From Allobosea vaviloviae (GTDB taxonomy: Bacteria; Pseudomonadota; Alphaproteobacteria; Rhizobiales; Beijerinckiaceae), in NCBI RefSeq assembly GCF_001298265.1, contig NZ_LGSZ01000047.1, forward strand, positions 1-64,000: DNA of 64,000 nucleotides, read 5' to 3'. The notes below the pieces were generated by a model, which saw only the letters and a list, made by a program, of their open reading frames with translations, was not told where the DNA came from and did no database searches. Both the position numbers and the translations under genes were made by a program. Positions 58,850 through 64,000 of this stretch are shown one piece after another (positions within the stretch are counted from its first letter, which is position 1; each line of letters opens with the position of its first letter).

Positions 58850-59593
58850 ATGACCGCCGCCGTTCTGATCGAAACCGTCGCGCCCGGCGTCAGCCAGATC
58901 ACGATGAACCGGCCGGAGCGCAAGAACGCGCTCGACCGCGCCAGCTATGTCGGGCTGATCGAGGCCTTCGCCGCAGCAGAGGCTGATCCGGATATCCGCG
59001 CCATCGTCATCACCGGCGCGGGCAACTGCTTCACCAGCGGCAACGACATCCGCGATTTCGCCGCCGCGGCCGGCGACGGCGCCCGCATCGCCATGGATTT
59101 CCTGACCACGATATCGACCGCGACCAAACCCGTCATTGCCGCCGTGGAGGGTTTTGCCGTCGGCATCGGCACGACGATGCTGCTGCATTGCGATCTCGCC
59201 TTTTCCGGTGATGCTGCGGTGTTCCGCATGCCTTTCGTGGCGCTCGGCCTCTCGCCCGAGGGCGCGTCGTCCTATCTGCTGCCGCTGGTCGCGGGCTCGA
59301 AGCGGGCGGCCGCACTGCTGATGCTGGCGGAGGCCTTCGGGCCTCGCGAAGCGCTGGACGCAGGCCTCCTCAACGCGGTCGTCGCGCAGGGCGGCGCGCT
59401 GGCGGCTGCTTTGGACAAGGCGAGCGCGCTCGCAGCCCTGCCACCGCAATCGGTCGCCTTGACCAAGCTGCTGCTGAAGCGTGGCCATGCGACCACCGTC
59501 GCCGAGACGATCGCCACCGAAGGCCGCCATTTCGGCGAGCGCTTGCGCTCGGAGGAAGCGCAGGCCGCCTTCGCGGCGTTCCTCAAGCGCTAA
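58850..59593 (+). CDS. Enoyl-CoA hydratase/isomerase family protein
   Basis: A 247-residue crotonase. [38 protein letters not shown] and [22 protein letters not shown] give the CoA and oxyanion-hole segments; [17 protein letters not shown] corresponds to the second acidic region, where one Glu is kept. It is closer to the delta3,delta2-enoyl-CoA isomerase or hydratase group PaaG/CaiD; exact reaction uncertain. It starts at the ATG after ACGAGGATCTGCCG, divergent from fadJ, and overlaps the following convergent gene by four bases. Confidence 0.88.
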   Translation: MTAAVLIETVAPGVSQITMNRPERKNALDRASYVGLIEAFAAAEADPDIRAIVITGAGNCFTSGNDIRDFAAAAGDGARIAMDFLTTISTATKPVIAAVEGFAVGIGTTMLLHCDLAFSGDAAVFRMPFVALGLSPEGASSYLLPLVAGSKRAAALLMLAEAFGPREALDAGLLNAVVAQGGALAAALDKASALAALPPQSVALTKLLLKRGHATTVAETIATEGRHFGERLRSEEAQAAFAAFLKR

Positions 59594-59784
59594 CCCGGCT
59601 CGCGATCCGCGCCGCCGAGCCACTGCTTCATCGCGCCGATGAAGCCGATGACGCACCCGGCCAGGATGACCCATTGCAGCACCGAGAGCGCCATGCTCGG
59701 CGTCTCCCGCGAGGTTGCCATGTCATAAGCCAGCCACGCGCCGGCCACGCCGGTCAGCAAGGCTTGGCTCTTGGGATTGCCCAT
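59590..59784 (-). CDS. Small membrane protein (64 aa), unknown
   Basis: A 64-residue protein starting [20 protein letters not shown] with a GGGAGAGG ribosome-binding site. It has a weakly hydrophobic first helix and a strong second one ([20 protein letters not shown]), then a charged tail ([12 protein letters not shown]). It lies between the enoyl-CoA hydratase gene and the tct operon, upstream of neither as a typical component. Not recognised. Confidence 0.6.
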   Translation of the reverse strand: MGNPKSQALLTGVAGAWLAYDMATSRETPSMALSVLQWVILAGCVIGFIGAMKQWLGGADREPG

Positions 59785-59879
59785 CGAAGCCTCTCCCCTG
59801 TTGTAGGTCGGCCCCTTTATTCGCACGCCTCACGAGCCCCTTCATCATGCGAATGAAGGGGCCGATCGCGCCGAGCCTC

Positions 59880-61385
59880 TCAGGCCGCCTGAGCCCGCCC
59901 GCCCCGCATTTTTCCCAACCCCCAGGAGAAAGCCGGCCAGAGCAGCGCGGCGAGCGTCATGGCGGCGAGCACGCTCGCGACCGGCCGCTCGAAGAAGGGC
60001 AGGATCGAGCCGTCCGACTTGATCAGCGAGGTAACGAAGCTCTGCTCGACCATCGTGCCCATGACGATGCCCAGCACCATCGCCGCGACTGGATAGCCGT
60101 TCTTCTCCATGAAGAAGCCGACCAGCCCGAAGACGGCGACGCACCAGACGGCGAAGAGATTGTTGCCGGCGGTCGCGAAGGCGCCCACCGCACAGAACAC
60201 CAGGATGACCGGCATCACGGCCGATCGCGGTGCGCTGACGACGCGGCTGGCGATGCGGATCATCACGATGCCCAGCGGGATCATGATGATGTTGCCCAGA
60301 ATGAAGATGATGTAGAGCGCGTACATGCTCGACGCCTGCGACGAGAACAGCGTCGGGCCGGGGTTGAGCCCCTTCATGTAGAGCACGCCGATGGCGATCG
60401 CGGTGATCGTGTCGCCGGGGATGCCGAACAGCAGCGCCGGCACCCAGCCCGACGCCAGCGAGGCGTTGTTGCTGGCACCAGCCTCGATCAACCCCTCGGG
60501 ATGGCCGGTGCCGAACTTCTCCGGCGTCTTCGAGAAGCGCTTCGCCATGGCGTAGCTGACCCAGGCCGCCATGTCGGCGCCGGCGCCCGGCAGAACGCCG
60601 ATGATGATGCCGATGATGTTTCCGCGCGTCTGCTGGACCGGATACTCCTTGGTCAGCTTCCACTGTCCCTTGAGAATGCTGCCGAGGCGCCTGTGCTCCA
60701 GCTTGGGCGGCTCGCGCTCGGTGATCGAACGCATCACCTCGGCCAGCGCGAAGACGCCGACCAGCGCCGGGATTGGCTCGATGCCGCCCAAAAGATCGGT
60801 CGACCCCAGCGTGAAGCGCGCCACGCCGCCGGGATTGTCGATGCCGATGCAGGTGATCAGCAACCCAAGCAGCATGGAGGCGATCGCCTTGATCGGCGAG
60901 GAGCGCGCGACCAGCGTCGCGCACATCAGGCCGAGCATGGCGAGCCAGAAATTCTCATAGGTCGAGAAGGACAGCGCGAATTCGGCCAGGACCGGCGCCA
61001 GCACCATCAAAGACAGCGTGCCGGCGATGCCGCCGAGCGCCGAGAACCACAGGCAGATGCCGAGCGCCGTCTCGGCCTGACCCTTGCGGGTCATCGCATA
61101 GGCTTCGTCGGTATAGGCGGCCGAGGCCGGCGTGCCGGGAATGCGCAGCAGGCAGCCGGGAATATCGCCCGAGAAGATCGCCATGGCCGACGCGGTAATG
61201 ATCGTCGCCACCGCCGCGATCGGTGACAGATAGAAGGTGACGGGTACGAGCAGCGCCGTCGCCATGGTGGCGGAGAGGCCCGGCAGGGAGCCAACGACAA
61301 GTCCGTAGATGGCAGACGCGAAGATCGCGATCAAGACGTCGGTCTGGAAGACCAGCCCGAAGGCCTGGACAATGGTGTTCATCAT
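59880..61385 (-). CDS. tctA: Tripartite tricarboxylate transporter permease TctA
   Basis: A 501-residue permease with about 12 helices. The N-terminal motif is YGLVVGSLPGLSATMATALL and its repeat-2 counterpart is IIIGVLPGAGADMAAWVSYA, both diagnostic of TctA. With TctB it forms the membrane part of a secondary, binding-protein-dependent importer for citrate-like or other carboxylates. It is the last gene of the minus-strand tctC-tctB-tctA set. Confidence 0.95.
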   Translation of the reverse strand: MMNTIVQAFGLVFQTDVLIAIFASAIYGLVVGSLPGLSATMATALLVPVTFYLSPIAAVATIITASAMAIFSGDIPGCLLRIPGTPASAAYTDEAYAMTRKGQAETALGICLWFSALGGIAGTLSLMVLAPVLAEFALSFSTYENFWLAMLGLMCATLVARSSPIKAIASMLLGLLITCIGIDNPGGVARFTLGSTDLLGGIEPIPALVGVFALAEVMRSITEREPPKLEHRRLGSILKGQWKLTKEYPVQQTRGNIIGIIIGVLPGAGADMAAWVSYAMAKRFSKTPEKFGTGHPEGLIEAGASNNASLASGWVPALLFGIPGDTITAIAIGVLYMKGLNPGPTLFSSQASSMYALYIIFILGNIIMIPLGIVMIRIASRVVSAPRSAVMPVILVFCAVGAFATAGNNLFAVWCVAVFGLVGFFMEKNGYPVAAMVLGIVMGTMVEQSFVTSLIKSDGSILPFFERPVASVLAAMTLAALLWPAFSWGLGKMRGGRAQAA

Positions 61386-61392
61386 GGCGCCA

Positions 61393-61884
61393 TCACCAGG
61401 GGAAGGGCAAGAGACCGCCCGGAAGCGGCACGCGCAGCAGCTTCAGGAAGATCAGGTTGACGACGAAGGGGGCGATGATGGCGACCGGGATCACGAGTTT
61501 GGCGCGCGCGCCAAAGGCAGAGCTCGCCGTCGCGACCATGATCGCCGCGGTCGGCAGAAAGCCCAGGGCCTCGGAGGCCAGCGCGTAGAAGGCGACGAGC
61601 GCTGGCGGCAGCAGCGCGAGCCACGCTTTCCAGGGTGGTGGCGGCTTGAGCAGTTCAGGCGCCGTATGCAGGGCGACATCCGCTTCCGCCACCTCTTCGA
61701 GGCGGCGTCCGACGCCCAGCACGATCAGGGCCCCGCAGAGCACGAGGCCTACGCCGATCACCATCGGAAAGGCGGAAGGCCCGACCTGCTGGCCCGGAAC
61801 GGGCGGCAACTGCGAGCCATAGGCGAAGGAAAGCGCCCCCAGCGTCGCGACGACGGCGCCGGTCAAACGGTCGGACATCAGCAT
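61393..61884 (-). CDS. tctB: Tripartite tricarboxylate transporter small permease TctB
   Basis: A 163-residue protein with four hydrophobic helices, for example LTGAVVATLGALSFAYGSQL, FPMVIGVGLVLCGALIVLGV and the C-terminal VIPVAIIAPFVVNLIFLKLL, the TctB layout. It lies seven bases upstream of tctA. ATG 61884 and ATG 61878 are both possible starts. Confidence 0.9.
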   Translation of the reverse strand: MLMSDRLTGAVVATLGALSFAYGSQLPPVPGQQVGPSAFPMVIGVGLVLCGALIVLGVGRRLEEVAEADVALHTAPELLKPPPPWKAWLALLPPALVAFYALASEALGFLPTAAIMVATASSAFGARAKLVIPVAIIAPFVVNLIFLKLLRVPLPGGLLPFPW

Positions 61885-61960
61885 TGGCGTATAACTCGTG
61901 CGTGAAACGAAGGCGGTGAGCCGGGACCGCAGGCCCTCGGCTCACCGCAATGTCGAGGCC

Positions 61961-62956
61961 TCAGGCCTTGGCGAGTCCGGCCGCCTTCATGAAGGCACCC
62001 ATCTTCTTGTCACTGTCGGCCATGAAGGCCTCGAACGCGGCACCGTCGGCATATTTCATCGTGAGACCGCGCGAATCCATGAACTCCTTGTAGTCCTTGG
62101 AGTCGTAGATCTTCTTCAGCTCGGCGCCGAGCAGCTTCGTGATATCGGCGGGCAGGTTCTTCGGGCCTCCGATGCCGCGCCAGGAACCGAGCGTGATGTC
62201 AATGCCCAGCGTCTCCTTCAGCGTCGGCACGTCCTTGAACTGCGGCATCCGCGCATCCGCCATGATGGCGAGGGACTTGGCCTTGCCGGCGTCGATCATG
62301 GCGCGGGCCTCCGGCACCGAGCAGGTGTTGAAGTCGAGGCCGCCGGCGGCGAGGTCCTGCATCGCCGGCGCGGCCCCGTTCGAGGGCACCCAGGCGACAT
62401 GGTCCGGCTTCAGCCCCATGCCCTGCAGCCAGCCGACCAGGGCGAGATGCCAGATGCCGCCTTGTCCGGTGCCAGAAGCCTTGAACTTGCCGGGAGGCGC
62501 CGCCTTGATCGCCTCGGCCAGCGCCTTGATGTCCTTGTAGGGCGAATCGGACTTCACATGGACGCCTGGCGCATCGTCGTTCATCTGCGCAAGCGAGGTG
62601 TAGTTCTGATAGGTGAGCTGCGTCAGGCCCTGGTGATGCATCATCGCGATTTCCGACGTGATGATGCCGAGCGTGTAGCCGTCCGGCGCCGCGGTGGCGA
62701 TGGCGGAATGGCCGACGACGCCCGAGCCGCCGGTGCGGTTGACGACGCCGAAGGGCTGGCCGAGGCTCTTTTCCAGGAGGCCGGCGATGATCCGCACCAC
62801 AGCGTCGGTGCCGCCGCCGGCGCCCCACGGGCAGATCATGGTGACCGGCCGGCTCGGCCATTTTGCCTGCGCGATCGCAGGTGCCGCGATCAAACCGGCT
62901 GCGCCGGCAGCCGCAGCGCCTTTGAGAACACCGCGCCTGCTGATGATGTCGGTCAT
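61961..62956 (-). CDS. tctC: Tripartite tricarboxylate transporter substrate-binding protein TctC (Bug family)
   Basis: A 331-residue periplasmic binding protein with a twin-arginine-like signal (SRRGVLKGAAAAGAAGLIA, cleavage near AQA). Bug-family hallmarks are RPVTMICPWGAGGGTDAVVR and VVNRTGGSGVVG, which bracket the carboxylate-binding site via ordered waters, and APDGYTLGIITS. It captures the ligand for TctAB. Ligand unknown. The 76-base gap before tctB may cause differential expression. Confidence 0.94.
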   Translation of the reverse strand: MTDIISRRGVLKGAAAAGAAGLIAAPAIAQAKWPSRPVTMICPWGAGGGTDAVVRIIAGLLEKSLGQPFGVVNRTGGSGVVGHSAIATAAPDGYTLGIITSEIAMMHHQGLTQLTYQNYTSLAQMNDDAPGVHVKSDSPYKDIKALAEAIKAAPPGKFKASGTGQGGIWHLALVGWLQGMGLKPDHVAWVPSNGAAPAMQDLAAGGLDFNTCSVPEARAMIDAGKAKSLAIMADARMPQFKDVPTLKETLGIDITLGSWRGIGGPKNLPADITKLLGAELKKIYDSKDYKEFMDSRGLTMKYADGAAFEAFMADSDKKMGAFMKAAGLAKA

Positions 62957-63043
62957 GGGTGGTTCCTCTTCCCTAAATCGTTTGAATTCCCGGGCGCTCC
63001 TCGTCGCTTGAACGGGGCACCCCTGCGGGACGGTGGCTCGTCA

Positions 63044-63073
63044 GACGGTTACATCTGAGACGGTTGCATCTGA
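63044..63073. repeat. Two tandem 15-base repeats upstream of tctC
   Basis: GACGGTTACATCTGA (63044-63058) and GACGGTTGCATCTGA (63059-63073) differ at one base and abut directly, 88 bases upstream of the tctC start. A partial third unit (GAGCCGATTGTC) follows. They could be operator half-sites for a regulator of tctCBA, or a slipped duplication. Confidence 0.6.
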
Positions 63074-63117
63074 GCCGATTGTCGCAGCGGAGACAACAGG
63101 ACTTTTCGGCGAATATC

Positions 63118-64000
63118 CTACAATCCGCACATCACCGGGAGAACGGAACTCGCCACCTTGGCGACGACAGCGCCCGTGCTGAGTTCGGGGCCCGGCGTTG
63201 CGGCCACCGGCGAAACGCCTGCCTTCGTCAGCAGCGCATGCAGCGCCGCCCCATCCGCGATCGCATAGGCGCGCTGCGGCGCGACGCCTGCGATCAACAC
63301 CTTGTCGGAAGGGTTGGCGGTGACGATCCCCACAAGGCGGCCCTGGCGGTCGAAGGCCGGACTGCCGGCATGCCCTGGCTGAAGCGGCGCGAGCACCGCC
63401 GCATGGCTGCCGACATGCACGGCCTGTCCGGGGAGCGCGACAGCCATGCGGCTAACGCCGTGGAGGGCAGGCCCCGTACGGCGGTAGCCGTCCTCGTCAT
63501 AGGCGACGAGCGTGAGGCTCTCGCGGTCGGAGGGCGCCTCTCCTCGCAAGGGCTGGACCGCGAAAGCCGGGCCGCCCGCGACATCGAGCAGAACGAGCCC
63601 GCTTTCAGGCGATCCACGCAGCTTGGCTCCGCGATCGCCGACCTGCACGGACTTGCAGCCCTCGACGACGGCGGACGCCGTCACTGCCACGCGCTCGGCC
63701 ACTGCGAGCGCGACGCCGTAGCGCAGCTGAGGCACCAGCCACCCCGTCGCACGCGCCGGAGGAGCCGCTGCGACGGCGGGGGCAGCCGGCATCGGCCCGG
63801 TCGGGAAAGGCTCGAAGCTCGACGCGATGGCGATCACCAGCTTGTCGACCGTGCCCGAGAGCGCCTTGTCATAGCCGATCGAGAAGCCGCGCAGGCCAGA
63901 CGGCCCGGCCGCCAGCCGGCGGTAGAACTTGCCTGTCGGCGTCTCGCCGGTGACGACGAAGAAGTCCGGCCGCAGCAATTTGTAGGTGATTTTGCGGCCG
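63118..64000 (-). CDS. Trypsin-like serine protease domain protein, N-terminus beyond window
   Basis: The last 294 codons of a gene that enters from the right edge; the frame is open through position 64000, so no start is claimed. A Pro/Ala-rich linker (near MPAAPAVAAAPPARA) separates an N-terminal region (FYRRLAAGPSGLRGFSIGYD) from a C-terminal chymotrypsin-like part: LRGSPESGLVLLDVAG carries the likely aspartate region and HAGSPAFDRQGRLVGIVTA the serine (a GxAGSP variant of GxSGGP), followed by the usual strand. Catalytic His not located with confidence. May be a surface or periplasmic protease or a binding-only relative. Confidence 0.6.
   Translation of the reverse strand, partial: GRKITYKLLRPDFFVVTGETPTGKFYRRLAAGPSGLRGFSIGYDKALSGTVDKLVIAIASSFEPFPTGPMPAAPAVAAAPPARATGWLVPQLRYGVALAVAERVAVTASAVVEGCKSVQVGDRGAKLRGSPESGLVLLDVAGGPAFAVQPLRGEAPSDRESLTLVAYDEDGYRRTGPALHGVSRMAVALPGQAVHVGSHAAVLAPLQPGHAGSPAFDRQGRLVGIVTANPSDKVLIAGVAPQRAYAIADGAALHALLTKAGVSPVAATPGPELSTGAVVAKVASSVLPVMCGL

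Overview
The window is GC-rich DNA from an alphaproteobacterium, most likely of the Rhizobiales/Hyphomicrobiales (Bosea-like). Support for this: an ethylmalonyl-CoA mutase of the MeaA type, a class I lysyl-tRNA synthetase, the F1 gene order atpHAGDC without F0 genes, priA next to atpH, a J-domain gene divergent from bolA, and several TRAP, TTT and ABC uptake systems. The genus is inferred from content only. No stretch longer than 300 bases lacks a gene or RNA.

Region 1 (1-1280) is accessory: the end of an IS3-family insertion sequence abuts a 5'-truncated, lower-GC gene with a PD-(D/E)xK nuclease-like motif, followed by tRNA-Glu(CTC), a possible island attachment site. Region 2 (1487-19687) is mostly housekeeping: an ene-reductase, comF, glutaredoxin, a mutarotase-like protein, ethylmalonyl-CoA mutase, a 53-residue membrane protein, an acyl-CoA synthetase, a GNAT protein, a minus-strand run (D,D-carboxypeptidase, EamA transporter, His-rich COG0523 GTPase with a candidate Zur box), a second EamA transporter, an SCP2-type thiolase, an MFS transporter, a vapBC toxin-antitoxin pair, bolA and a J-domain protein. 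Region 3 (19707-26347) holds an NMT1-type ABC importer, then an Lrp regulator divergent from a short PutA.

Region 4 (26502-34098) is the F1-ATPase operon atpHAGDC plus priA, all on the minus strand, with palindromic repeats inserted between atp genes. Region 5 (34203-39114) has a small secreted Cys protein, xerC, two DUF proteins, an amidase and a GntR/FCD regulator. Region 6 (39307-47093) is the most coherent system: a tightly coupled plus-strand operon uxaC-kduI-kduD-kdgF-dctP-dctQ-dctM-uxuB for uptake and catabolism of hexuronates and unsaturated pectin-derived uronates, probably controlled by the divergent GntR regulator through an AT-rich palindromic site.

Region 7 (47301-64000) has an orphan extracytoplasmic solute-binding protein, an M20 amidohydrolase, lysS, a secreted WD40-like protein, a nitroreductase, a DUF808 membrane protein, a fadA-fadJ beta-oxidation pair, an enoyl-CoA hydratase, a small membrane protein, a tctCBA tripartite tricarboxylate transporter, and a serine-protease-like gene that runs off the right edge. 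Five copies of one palindromic intergenic repeat and two other long structured repeats are spread through the window.
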